NCBI GenBank assembly: GCA_963773635.1
Contig: CAVZBW010000005.1
Coordinates: 2,728,001 to 2,792,000, forward strand
Length of the DNA: 64,000 nt
Direction: 5' to 3'
From: CAVZBW01 sp963773635
GTDB taxonomy: Bacteria; Actinomycetota; Acidimicrobiia; Acidimicrobiales; RAAP-2
Part shown: positions 32,498 to 41,446 of the stretch, piece by piece
How positions within the stretch are numbered: position 1 is the first letter of the stretch
Layout: each line of letters opens with the position of its first letter
Made by a program: the position numbers and the translations under genes
The notes under the pieces: model-generated
What the model was told of the DNA's origin: nothing
Seen by the model: the letters and a program-made list of their open reading frames with translations, nothing else
Database searches by the model: none

Positions 32498-33373
32498 CTA
32501 CGGACGGAGCCGGGCCAGGAGCGCGAAGCGGCCGCAGGCACGACCGCCCGCCCCTCGGTGGCTGTAGAAGCGTGGGTCCGACGTGGTGTAGGGGCTGCGG
32601 TGGATCCGCTCGGGGGCGACGCCGGCCTCGGCCAGGATCCTCCGGTTCACGGCGGGCAGGTCGAGGCGCCATCGACCCGGCCCGTCCGGTGAGACGCCCG
32701 GGTCGCCGCCGCCGGTCCGGCGCCCGATGGCGTCGATCACGGGCCGGTCGACCTGGTACCGGGCGGGCGACACGGCCGGGCCCAGGTAAGCCGAGAGACG
32801 CTCGGTGCGCGCCCCCAGTCCGACCATGGCGGCAAGGGCGCGGTCGACGACGGCGCCCGCGGTGCCCCGCCAGCCCGCATGGACGCAGGCCAGGACCCGC
32901 GACGCGGGGTCGACGAGCACGATGGGGACGCAATCGGCGACGAGGACACCGAGGACGATGCCGGGGTCGGCCGTCACGATTGCATCCGCCGCCGGGAGGG
33001 CGTCGGTCATGGTGGTTGCGCCCCGGCCCCGCGCCGAAGCGTCGACGATGGCGACCTCCGCACCGTGCACCTGCTCGCCGAGCACAAGGTCCTCCGGGCC
33101 GGCACCGAGCGAGGTCAACGCCCGCCGGCGGTTCTCGAGGACCCTCGAGGGCTCGTCGCCCACGTGGAGCGCGAGGTTGAGGCTGCGAAAGGGACCCGTC
33201 GAGACCCCGCCCTCCCTGGTGGTGACCACCGCGTCCACCTCGAGCGGCTCGAGCGGCTCCACGTGGAGAACCTGCGCTTCCAGCGTGGTCGAGACGGTCT
33301 CTCCAATTTCCTGCGTGGGTGTCCCTTCGGGGTCTTGGGATCGTTCTGCGCGACCACTCGAAGGATCGGGCAC
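32498..33373 (-). CDS. pgeF: Peptidoglycan editing factor PgeF (YfiH/laccase-domain family)
   Basis: About 291 residues. The core VDAVVTTREGGVSTGPFRSLNLALHVGDEPSRVLENRRRAL, LVLGEQVHGAEVAIVD, VLVADCVPIVLVDPASRVLACVHAGWRGTAGAVVDRAL and SYTTSDPRFYSHR-type PYTTSDPRFYSHRGAGGRACGRFALL contains the His/Cys/His metal site of the family. In E. coli PgeF removes muropeptide precursors with a wrong second residue. The start is uncertain: GTG at 33373 is chosen; a GTG nearer the domain (about 33265) is possible. First gene of a pgeF-murL-murD2 operon. Confidence 0.85.
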   Translation of the reverse strand: MPDPSSGRAERSQDPEGTPTQEIGETVSTTLEAQVLHVEPLEPLEVDAVVTTREGGVSTGPFRSLNLALHVGDEPSRVLENRRRALTSLGAGPEDLVLGEQVHGAEVAIVDASARGRGATTMTDALPAADAIVTADPGIVLGVLVADCVPIVLVDPASRVLACVHAGWRGTAGAVVDRALAAMVGLGARTERLSAYLGPAVSPARYQVDRPVIDAIGRRTGGGDPGVSPDGPGRWRLDLPAVNRRILAEAGVAPERIHRSPYTTSDPRFYSHRGAGGRACGRFALLARLRP

Positions 33374-33482
33374 CGTCCCCGGGCGAGCGTTCCTCGGAGC
33401 ACCATAGCCAAGACGCGGTTCGCCGAGGTCCGAAGCCCGAGTCTGAGTAGGATCCTCGAGGTCGATCGTCACGGGGGCGGTG

Positions 33483-36400
33483 ATGGACGTAGACGTAACC
33501 GAGAGTGCGTCCATTCTGTTCACGGACCTCGTTGGGGCAACGGACCTTTCGCAGTCCCTCGCACCCGAGGATGCCGACCGGATTCGGAGGGCCCACTTCG
33601 GCACGCTGCGAAGAGCCGTCGCCTCCGCCGAGGGCCAGGAGATCAAGAACCTCGGTGACGGGATCATGGTCGCCTTTCGGGCGGCGTCCACGGCGATCGC
33701 TTGCGCAGTCGCAATGCAGCAAGCGGTGGACCTGCAAAACCGTTGTGGCGGACACTCCTTGCGGATCCGGGTGGGCATCAGCCTCGGCGAGGTGACGAGG
33801 GAGGGCGACGACTACTTTGGCGCTCCGGTCGTCGAGGCCTCCCGGCTCTGTGCGCGGGCCGAGGGCGGCCAGATCCTCGCGACGCGACTGCTGCAGATGT
33901 CGGCTGGTCGACGGAGCGTGCACGGCTTCACGCCGCTCGGCGAGCTTCAGCTCGAGGGACTGCCGGAGCCGGTAGCCGTCGTGGACATCGAATGGGCGCC
34001 CCTCGCGGACGACCCAAGCGGTTCCCGAGAGGACGGGATCGCGTTGCCCCGCCGGCTCGCGGATCGGCCCGACACCGGGGTGATCGGCCGTCCTGAGCAG
34101 CTGTCGGCCCTGGCGGAGGCCTACAAGCGGGTTGCAAACCACAAGGGTCGCGAGGTGGTCCTCATCTCCGGAGAGGCCGGTCAGGGCAAGACCACCCTGG
34201 CGGCCGAGGCAGCACGCAGAGCCCAACGCGACGGTGCCATCGTCTTGCTCGGCCGCTGCGACGAGGAGCTCGGCGCCCCCTATTCACCGTTCGCCGAAGC
34301 TCTCAGCCACTACATCTCGAACGCGCCCGACGAGGTACTGGCGGCGCACGTAGCGGAGCACGGTGCCGAGCTGGCGCGGTTGACGAGAGCACTCGGGTCT
34401 CGGATCCGAGAAATTCCCAAGTTGAAGGAGGTGGACGCCGAGACAGGCCGCTACCTGCTCTATGCCGAGGTGCTCGGCATCCTGGCTTCGGCCTCGGAGA
34501 ACCAGCCCGTGCTGCTGCTGCTGGACGACCTGCAGTGGGCCGACATGGCCAGCCTTCAGCTGCTGCGCCACCTGGTGAAGGCGTCCGATGCACTTCGCCT
34601 GCTCGTCGTTGGCACCTACCGCGACACCGAAGTGTCCTCGAACCACATCTTTTTCGAGACCCTCGCGACACTGCGGCGGGAGCGGGGTGTCAGTCGGCTC
34701 GCCCTGCGGGGTTTCGACGACCAGGAGGTCGTCGCGTTCTTGGAGGCCCGGGCCGGACACGAGTTGGCCATCGACGGCGTCGTGCTGGCCCACGCCGTCC
34801 ACGAGGAGACCGACGGCAACCCCTTCTTCGTGAGTGAGATGCTGCGACACCTCTCAGAAGCAGATACCGCCGCGAGCGGCGGCGGGAACCGGGTCGCGAA
34901 AGCTCCCGCGCCGACCATGCTCCCGATCAGCCTCAACGAAGTGGTCGCCGCCCGCGTGGCCCGCCTCGGCCAAGATTCCATGCGGGTCCTCGGCATCGCA
35001 GCGGTCATCGGGCGGGACTTCGAGCTCACGCATTTGAGCCGGGTCACCGGGCGAGACGAAGACGAGTTGATCGATCTTCTCGACGCAGCGGGTGCCGCCT
35101 CGGTGGTCCGGGAGGTTCCCGACAGACCGGGGCACTACGCGTTTTGTCATGCGCTCGTCCAGCACGTCTTGTACCAGGACCTGGGGTCGACCCGGAGGGC
35201 CCGGGCGCACCGGCGGGTGGCCGAGGTCCTCGAAGAGCTGTGCGGGATCGATCCGGGTCCCCGGGTGGGGGAGCTGGCCCACCACTGGTTTCATGCGATG
35301 CAGGTATCCGATGCCGAAAGGGCCGTTCACTACTCCCACCTGGCAGGACTGGCCGCGCTCGAAGCGCTTGCGCCGGTCGATGCGGTGCGCTTCCTCCTCC
35401 AGGCCCTCGAGCTCTTGGACCAGCTTCGCGCGTCGGACCCGACGTTGGAGATGGACCTCCTCATCGACCTCGGGGTCGCCCAACGACAGGCCGGCATGGC
35501 GGACTTCCGGGAGACCCTGCTCAAGGCCGCTCGTCGGGCAAGGGCGCTCGGCGACCGGGATCGACTCGTCCGGGCGGCCTTAGCGAATAGCCGGGGTATG
35601 TATACCGCCCTTGGCGTGATCGACGAGGACAAGGTCGCGGTTCTCGAGTCGGCATTGCTGGCGGCTCCCGAGGGGGACAGCCGCGAGCGCGCCCTGCTGC
35701 TCGCGACGTTGTGCTCCGAACTCTCGTACGGACCACTCGACCCTCGACGGCTCGCCCTGGCGGATCAGACCTTGGAGATGGCGGAACGGTTGGCCGACCC
35801 TGCGACGCTGGTCGACGTCGTGAGCCTCGGGCTGCCACTCAGCATCCCGAGCATGCTCGAACAGCGCCGACTGGCGACCGGCCGGACCGTCGCAATGGCC
35901 CGGGACTTGGACGATCCGGGCCGCCTCTTTTGGGCGGTGTGCTTCGACCGCCTCAATTCCCTACAGGCGGGCGACTTCGAGCGCGGCCGCCAACAGCTGG
36001 ACGTGATGACGAAGCTGAGCGATGAGCTTGGCCAACCCGTCATGCTCTGGGTGTCGGCCTACCATCAGGCGAGCGACGCGTTGCTGCTCGGGAACAGCGC
36101 ACACGCGGAGGAGCTGGCTACCCGTGCCCTCGAGCTCGGAACCTCGAGCGCGCAACCCGACGCCTTTGGGTTCTATGGAGCCCAGCTGATGGTGACGAGG
36201 TACCAGCAGGGGCGTCTTGCCGAGCTCGCGTCACTCATCTCCGACGTGGCCCAACAGAATCCCGGAGTTGCGGCGTATCAGGCCGCCGTGGCATTGGGCC
36301 ACACGGAGGCGGGCAACGACGCGGAGGCGTTGGCCCTGCTCGAGAAGGCGTCGGCCGACGGGTTCGTGGGCATCCTGCGCGACGTGACGCAGCTGGACGC

Positions 36401-36842
36401 GGTGGCCATCTACGTCAGGGTCACCACCGAGCTCGGTGCCCGGGGACCGGCCGAGCCCCTGTTGGCGTTCCTCGCCCCGTACCGTGATCAACTCGTCTTT
36501 CAGGGCGTGAGCGTGCACGACCCGGTCTCCTACTATCTGGGCGGGTTGTCGGCCGTCCTCGGCCGGGACGAAGCGGCGGAGTCGTACTTCGCCGAGGCCT
36601 TGGAGATGAGCATGCGGGGCCGGATGAGGTTCGCTCAGGCGCAGATCCAGCTCGCCTGGGGTCGAATCCTCATGGCGAGACCCGCGGCCTCGCAACAGCA
36701 CCGGGCACGCGCGTTCCTCGAGGAGGCCCGCGCAACGGCGTCCGTGCACGGCTACGGAGCCGTCGAGCGCCGCGCCCTTCGCGCCCTTTGCGCCCTCCAA
36801 CACCCCCAGCGACACGAGGACATCTCGGGTTCGCAGGCCTGA
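33483..36842 (+). CDS. Class III nucleotide cyclase fused to AAA ATPase and helical repeats
   Basis: 1119 residues. N-terminal cyclase (about 8-165): metal Asp in SILFTDLVGATDLSQ and in IKNLGDGIMVAFRAA, then GISLGEVTREGDDYFGAPVVEASRLCARAEGGQI. The ATPase module begins IGRPEQLSALAEAY, with P-loop GEAGQGKT (about 230-237), VLLLLDDLQWADMASLQLLRHL, and continues into a winged region (VAARVARLGQDSMRVLGIAAVIGRDFEL). The remaining 500 residues are TPR-like alpha helices. This is the adenylate-cyclase/regulator architecture common in Actinobacteria; a C-terminal LuxR HTH is absent. Cyclase activity is not proven. GTG directly precedes the ATG. Confidence 0.88.
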   Translation: MDVDVTESASILFTDLVGATDLSQSLAPEDADRIRRAHFGTLRRAVASAEGQEIKNLGDGIMVAFRAASTAIACAVAMQQAVDLQNRCGGHSLRIRVGISLGEVTREGDDYFGAPVVEASRLCARAEGGQILATRLLQMSAGRRSVHGFTPLGELQLEGLPEPVAVVDIEWAPLADDPSGSREDGIALPRRLADRPDTGVIGRPEQLSALAEAYKRVANHKGREVVLISGEAGQGKTTLAAEAARRAQRDGAIVLLGRCDEELGAPYSPFAEALSHYISNAPDEVLAAHVAEHGAELARLTRALGSRIREIPKLKEVDAETGRYLLYAEVLGILASASENQPVLLLLDDLQWADMASLQLLRHLVKASDALRLLVVGTYRDTEVSSNHIFFETLATLRRERGVSRLALRGFDDQEVVAFLEARAGHELAIDGVVLAHAVHEETDGNPFFVSEMLRHLSEADTAASGGGNRVAKAPAPTMLPISLNEVVAARVARLGQDSMRVLGIAAVIGRDFELTHLSRVTGRDEDELIDLLDAAGAASVVREVPDRPGHYAFCHALVQHVLYQDLGSTRRARAHRRVAEVLEELCGIDPGPRVGELAHHWFHAMQVSDAERAVHYSHLAGLAALEALAPVDAVRFLLQALELLDQLRASDPTLEMDLLIDLGVAQRQAGMADFRETLLKAARRARALGDRDRLVRAALANSRGMYTALGVIDEDKVAVLESALLAAPEGDSRERALLLATLCSELSYGPLDPRRLALADQTLEMAERLADPATLVDVVSLGLPLSIPSMLEQRRLATGRTVAMARDLDDPGRLFWAVCFDRLNSLQAGDFERGRQQLDVMTKLSDELGQPVMLWVSAYHQASDALLLGNSAHAEELATRALELGTSSAQPDAFGFYGAQLMVTRYQQGRLAELASLISDVAQQNPGVAAYQAAVALGHTEAGNDAEALALLEKASADGFVGILRDVTQLDAVAIYVRVTTELGARGPAEPLLAFLAPYRDQLVFQGVSVHDPVSYYLGGLSAVLGRDEAAESYFAEALEMSMRGRMRFAQAQIQLAWGRILMARPAASQQHRARAFLEEARATASVHGYGAVERRALRALCALQHPQRHEDISGSQA

Positions 36843-36879
36843 GAGGTGGCGACCGCTAGGAATTTGCGGTTATATGGCG

Positions 36880-36896
36880 CACACCGCGGCGGTGTG
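36880..36896. promoter_or_regulatory. 8-bp inverted repeat between the cyclase and the secreted repeat protein
   Basis: CACACCGC-G-GCGGTGTG, 38 bases after the cyclase stop and 37 before the next ATG. It could be an operator or a terminator; the single-base centre favours protein binding over an RNA hairpin. Confidence 0.4.
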
Positions 36897-36932
36897 GTCG
36901 GCCCCACGGCCGGGGCCTGGCGGAGGGAGGCA

Positions 36933-38351
36933 ATGGTGAGGACGCTGGTAGGCGCGAAGAACCTCGGGTTGGCGACTGTCGGGGCCCTCTCGGGACTTGT
37001 CGGCGGTCTCGCCCTCGGCGCCGGTGGACGGGTCGCTTCGGGGGCCACCGTGACGCACGTGCCCTGTGTGGTCAACGGGCCGACCGGGCTCATCGCGGCC
37101 ATCGACGCGGCCAACACCGCGGGGGGTGGCACCTTGGACCTCGCGCATGGTTGCACCTACACCCTGACCCAAGTCGACAACCCGACGGATGGTGGCAACG
37201 GCCTCCCGGTGCTCGCGGCGCCGATCACGATCTCCGGCAGCGGGGGAACCAAGATCGTCCGCAGCGGCGCGCCGGCGACGCCCGATTTCCGGATCCTCGA
37301 GGTCGCTGAGGGCGCGACCGTGACCCTCACCGGCCTCACCATCGCCGGGGGTCAGGCTGCCGGTGAGGGATCTCAGGGCGGCGGCATCGACAACGAGGGC
37401 ACCATCGCGACGCTGAGCAACGACACGGTCTCGGGCAACGCGGCCGCCATCGGGGGCGGCCTGTTCAACAACGGCACCGTCACGACCCTGACCAACGACT
37501 CCATCGTTGGTAACGCGGCTCCCGGCTCCGGCGGCGGGGTGGCCAACCTGGGCACGATCACGACGTTCGACTACGACACCGTCTCGGGCAACACGGGCGG
37601 CGGTGGCGCCGGCATCCTGAGCGGCGGGACGATCACCGCCCTCGACTACAGCACCATCTCGCACAACCAGCTCACGGCAAACGGCGCCGGCGGTGGCATC
37701 GCCAACAACTTCGGCACCATCCACATGAGCAGCGACACGATCTCGGGCAACTCGGCCACCGCGGGGCCGCAGGCGTCCGGCGGCGGCATCGACAACTCCG
37801 GCCTGCTCACCCTCGCCAACAGCTCGGTGACCGGCAACGTCGCCACCGGCGTCGGTGGCGGACTCCGGAACGAGGAGCAGGCCGACGACCCCTTCGTCTT
37901 CACGGTGACGACGACGCTCATCAAGGGCAACACCGTCACCTCTCCCGCCGGGCCGGCCACCGGTGGTGGCGTCTACAACGCGGGCGAGCTCAACCTGACC
38001 AACAGCACGGTGGTTTCCAACCAGGCGACGACGTCCACCGGCCGGGCCGTGGGGGCGGGGCTCTACAACGCCGGTTCCCTGACCCTCACCAATGCCGGGG
38101 TCAGCACCAACGTGGTCTCGGATCCGGGTGGCGAGGCCGAGGGTGGTGGCCTCTACGTCGACGAGGGTTCGACCAAGACGGCTCTGGTCGGCAGCACCGT
38201 GGTGGGGAACCGGGCCGTCGGCGCACAACCCCACGGTGGGGGGATCCTCTACTCGGGCGGCGCCCTCGTGTCGCTCACGGCCACGGCCGTGGCGGCCAAC
38301 AAGCCCGAAAACTGCTTCCCGATCGGCAGCGTCACCGGCTGCTCCGGCTGA
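36933..38351 (+). CDS. Secreted right-handed beta-helix protein with Gly/Asn/Thr repeats
   Basis: 472 residues: signal peptide (MVRTLVGAKNLGLATVGALSGLVGGLALGAGG, about 1-35), then repeats of the form GGGIxNxGTIxxLxxxTVSGNxA (about ten, residues 150-450). Such turns stack as a beta-helix, as in Chlamydia-type polymorphic outer-membrane or pectate-lyase-like proteins. Two cysteines at the start (HVPCVV, HGCTYTL) and two at the end (NCFPIGSVTGCSG) probably close the ends. No anchor or sorting motif is seen. GGAGGGAGG precedes the ATG. Its function, adhesion or hydrolysis, is unknown. Confidence 0.82.
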   Translation: MVRTLVGAKNLGLATVGALSGLVGGLALGAGGRVASGATVTHVPCVVNGPTGLIAAIDAANTAGGGTLDLAHGCTYTLTQVDNPTDGGNGLPVLAAPITISGSGGTKIVRSGAPATPDFRILEVAEGATVTLTGLTIAGGQAAGEGSQGGGIDNEGTIATLSNDTVSGNAAAIGGGLFNNGTVTTLTNDSIVGNAAPGSGGGVANLGTITTFDYDTVSGNTGGGGAGILSGGTITALDYSTISHNQLTANGAGGGIANNFGTIHMSSDTISGNSATAGPQASGGGIDNSGLLTLANSSVTGNVATGVGGGLRNEEQADDPFVFTVTTTLIKGNTVTSPAGPATGGGVYNAGELNLTNSTVVSNQATTSTGRAVGAGLYNAGSLTLTNAGVSTNVVSDPGGEAEGGGLYVDEGSTKTALVGSTVVGNRAVGAQPHGGGILYSGGALVSLTATAVAANKPENCFPIGSVTGCSG

Positions 38352-38384
38352 CCCGCCGGCGGGGCGGAGGCGGTCCCACCCGGC

Positions 38385-39296
38385 CTACGCGACGTCGCCC
38401 AGGCCGCTCTCGCTCTCCCCGCCGGGGCTGAGGTTGGCGATGTCCACCACCTCGGAGCTCGGCGGGACCGGCGCACGGACCCGGGCGCCGTAGTGGGAGA
38501 GCGTGATGGACACGCTGCCCACGCCGCTCCCCGGCGGCGTCGACTGCAGGCGGGCCACGTGCCCTTGGTCGTCGATCCAAACCGTGACGTGCGTCTTGGC
38601 GTCTCCCGACCTCGGGGAGAGCGCCGAGATCTGGTACCCGACCGACTGGGAGAACGTGGTGGCCTTCGAGGCGGGGGCGCCGTTCGCCGCCTTGCGCAGG
38701 TCCACGGTGACCGCGTACCGGTGCGTCGTGGCAGCACCGAGCTGTGCCGTGCCCTCGGGCACCGCCTTGACGGTCCCCCACGCGATCTCGTCGAGCAGGA
38801 GCGCCGCGTTCACCGCTTCCACCTGGTTCACGAACTGGGGAATGGGCGAGCCCGGGCCCGGCTTCTCGTTGAGCCCTGCGGAGATCCACGACTTGCCGGC
38901 CGGGAGCGCCGAGGCGCCGGTCGCCGGCGGCGGCTCCCGCACGTACAGCGCCTGGGGGATGAAGACGACCTGTTCGGTGCCGGTGGACTCGCGGAGCTCG
39001 ACCTTGCCCTGGATGGCCGACAGGTCGTAGGTGCCCCGCCCCGAGATGCTGGGTTGACTCTTGCCGAGCAGCCTTCCGGGCGTGAGGTCGAGGGCGACGG
39101 TCTCCGTCAGCCGGCCGGTGTCGGCGGCGGCCTGCACGACGGCGCGCACCTCGGGTGACGCCGCGGAGAGGCCGGTGGTGGTCGCGGTGGACGAGGGCGC
39201 GGTCGTGGCGCCGGCGCCTCCCGAGGCGACCACGGTCGCCGCGACGGCGACAGCCGCCAACCCGGCGACGCGCCGGACCCGGCCCCGAGCGGTCAC
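38385..39296 (-). CDS. Secreted LppX/LolA-like protein
   Basis: 303 residues from GTG at 39296. A signal peptide (VRRVAGLAAVAVAATVVASGGAGA) is followed by Ser/Thr-rich linker and a domain with TVALDLTPGRLLGKSQPSISGRGTYDL, VRE, WISAGLNEKPG, THRYAVTVDLRKA and VTVWIDDQGHVARLQ, which resembles the half-barrel of actinobacterial LppX/LprG-type proteins that carry hydrophobic molecules; there is no lipobox Cys. It follows the iron-binding protein gene by four bases and so belongs to that operon. Whether it serves iron uptake is unknown. Confidence 0.72.
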   Translation of the reverse strand: MTARGRVRRVAGLAAVAVAATVVASGGAGATTAPSSTATTTGLSAASPEVRAVVQAAADTGRLTETVALDLTPGRLLGKSQPSISGRGTYDLSAIQGKVELRESTGTEQVVFIPQALYVREPPPATGASALPAGKSWISAGLNEKPGPGSPIPQFVNQVEAVNAALLLDEIAWGTVKAVPEGTAQLGAATTHRYAVTVDLRKAANGAPASKATTFSQSVGYQISALSPRSGDAKTHVTVWIDDQGHVARLQSTPPGSGVGSVSITLSHYGARVRAPVPPSSEVVDIANLSPGGESESGLGDVA

Positions 39297-39300
39297 GGCC

Positions 39301-40338
39301 CTAGACCAGCCCCGCCTGCTGGACGAGCTGGGCGGCCAGCTGGTCGTTGCCGAGCGCCACGACGTTGATCGTCGCCGGCGAGATCGTGCCGAGCGGCGTG
39401 AGGGCCGGGTTGGGGGCGATCCCGGGCCGGGCCGGGTACTCGAAGTCGTCGCTGTTCGAGATGATGCGCTGACCGGCCGGGCTGACGAGGAACCGGAGGA
39501 ACGCCTCGGCCTCGTGCCGGTGCGCGCTCGAGGCCAGCACGGCCGCACCGGAGACGTTCTCGACCGAGCCCACGTTGTGGTCCGGGAAGTAGTACAGCGC
39601 GCTGTGCATCGCCCCTTTGCCAACCTCCAGCTGCAACCGGTACCAGTAGTACTGGTTGATGATCCCCGTGGCCACGTCGCCCCGGTTGACCGCGGCCGCC
39701 ACCCCCTCGTCGTCCTGGTAGATCTCGGCGTTGCGCTTGAGCCCGGCGAGCCACTGCTGCGCCTCGGCCTTGCCGTACGTCGCGATGACCGCCCCGACCA
39801 GGGGGAGAAAGTCCGAGTCGGTCGGGGCGACGGCGACCTTGCCCTTCCATTGTGGCTGAGCCAGATCGAGCAGTGACGTCGGGAGGTCGCCGGACTTGAC
39901 CAGGGCCGGGTCGTAGGTGAGGGCGCTCACTCGTAGGGCCACCCCGACCCAGTGCCCCGAGGGCGAGCTGTCCTGGGCGGGCACCTGGTCGAGCACGTCC
40001 GTACTCAGCTTGGCCAACAGCCCGTGCTCCTGGAGATCCATGAGCTCGGGGGAGTTCTCGGTGAGGTAGACGTCCGCGGGCGACGCGCCACCCTCCTGGA
40101 GGATCTGATCGGCCAGCACCACGCCGTCGTTGGTGCGGACGCTCACGTGGATGCCGGTCTCGCGGGTAAACGCCGAGACGAGGGCATCGGTGAGCTGGGG
40201 GTGCTGACCGTTGTAGAGGACGATGGAGCGGGCATCGCCCCCGCTCGCGCACCCTCCGAGCGCAGCCGCCGCCAGCGATCGCCACGAGGCAGGCCGACGG
40301 CGACCCGGCGACCTCCCCGACCGGCACCTCGCGATCAT
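39301..40338 (-). CDS. Iron-type ABC transporter substrate-binding lipoprotein (FbpA-like)
   Basis: About 345 residues. The mature part SIVLYNGQHPQLTDALVSAFTRETGIHVSVR, DVYLTENSPELMDLQEHGLLAKL, YDPALVKSGDLPTSLLDLAQPQWKGKVAVAPTDSDF and IINQYYWYRL, with paired tyrosines, matches ferric-binding proteins of the FbpA family. A lipobox ends in ALGGC. The frame is open straight from the ATPase gene, so no stop separates them; the signal region reads oddly and one lost base near 40281 would restore a clean hydrophobic core (LVAIALAAAALGGC). I take it as a separate protein starting near the ATG at 40338. Confidence 0.85.
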   Translation of the reverse strand: MIARCRSGRSPGRRRPASWRSLAAAALGGCASGGDARSIVLYNGQHPQLTDALVSAFTRETGIHVSVRTNDGVVLADQILQEGGASPADVYLTENSPELMDLQEHGLLAKLSTDVLDQVPAQDSSPSGHWVGVALRVSALTYDPALVKSGDLPTSLLDLAQPQWKGKVAVAPTDSDFLPLVGAVIATYGKAEAQQWLAGLKRNAEIYQDDEGVAAAVNRGDVATGIINQYYWYRLQLEVGKGAMHSALYYFPDHNVGSVENVSGAAVLASSAHRHEAEAFLRFLVSPAGQRIISNSDDFEYPARPGIAPNPALTPLGTISPATINVVALGNDQLAAQLVQQAGLV

Positions 40339-41445
40339 CGGAGCTGCCCGCCGCCGGGCGGTTTGGTAGACGACGACCGGGCCGGACACCAGCAGCCCGA
40401 CGAGCTCCCCGACCCGGGGAGCCTGGTGGCTGAACACCTTGGCCGTCACGATCGGCGCGTCGGAGCCGGCCCCCTCGCCGAGCTCGGTCCCGACCAGGGT
40501 GAGCCGCACCAGGGTCTCCGGTCCGTAGTAGGTGCAGCCGGTCACCTGGCATGGCGCCCCGGCGGCGCAGTCATCGGTGACCGCGCCGTCCGACAGGGGG
40601 TGGATGTCGATCTGCTCGGGGCGGATCACGACGTGGACGGCACCCTCCACACGATCGTCGGCGATCGGCAACGTTCCGAGCGCGCACTGGACGAGCCCGT
40701 GCGCGGCCTGCCCGGGGATCACGACCGCCTCGCCCACGAAACGGGCGACGTCGAGGTCGGCCGGGGCGGCGTAGAGGCGGGATGGCGTCGCGGTCTGGAC
40801 CAGTCGCCCGTCGCGGAGGACCGCCACCTCCCTCCCCATGGAGAGCGCCTCGGCCTGGTCGTGCGTGACGAGCACGGCGGTGCTCCCCTCCTCGGCGAGG
40901 GCATGGAGCACGGCCTCGCGCGTCTCGACCCGCAGGGCTGCGTCGAGCCCCGAGAACGGCTCGTCGAGCAGCACCAGCCGCGGGCGCGGGGCGAGGGCTC
41001 TCGCCAGGGCCACCCGGCGCTGTTCACCGCCCGACAGCTCGTGCGGCAGGCGGCCGGCGTAGTCGCGTCCGAGGCCCACCAGGGCCAGCATCTCGTCGAT
41101 CCTGCGGCCGGCCTTTCGCTCGGCGCGTGGCAGGCCGAATCCGACGTTGCCGGCGACGTCGAGGTGGGGGTAGAGCGCGCCCTCCTGCGCCACGTAGCCG
41201 ACGGCGCGGCGCTCGGGCGGGAGGTGCTGGGATCCGGCCTCGGCCACGACGGCGCCGCCCACCTCGATGCGTCCCTCGTCGGGAGCGATGAACCCGATGA
41301 TGAGCCGGAGCAGGGTCGTCTTGCCGCTCCCCGACGCCCCGAGGATGGCGGTGAGCGTGCCCTCGGGGACGAGGAGGTCGACCCCGCTCAGCACGGGACG
41401 GGCTCCGTAGGCCTTGCCCACGCCCCGGCATCGCAGCTCGGCCAC
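40339..41445 (-). CDS. ABC transporter ATPase (ferric iron type, FbpC-like)
   Basis: 369 codons from GTG at 41445. Walker A ILGASGSGKTTLLRL (about 35), Q-loop YVAQEGALYPHLDVAGNVGFGL, signature LSGGEQRRVALARALAPRPRLVLLDEPFSGLD (about 132-163), H-loop VLVTHDQAEALSMG, then a regulatory domain with TOBE-like turns (VIRPEQIDI, GCTYYGPETLVRLTLV). No stop is found before the substrate-binding frame. A single-base change near 40340 would give an ATGA overlap with the next gene, the expected arrangement. The ATPase powers ferric iron uptake with the permease just upstream. Confidence 0.9.
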
Positions 41446-41446
41446 C

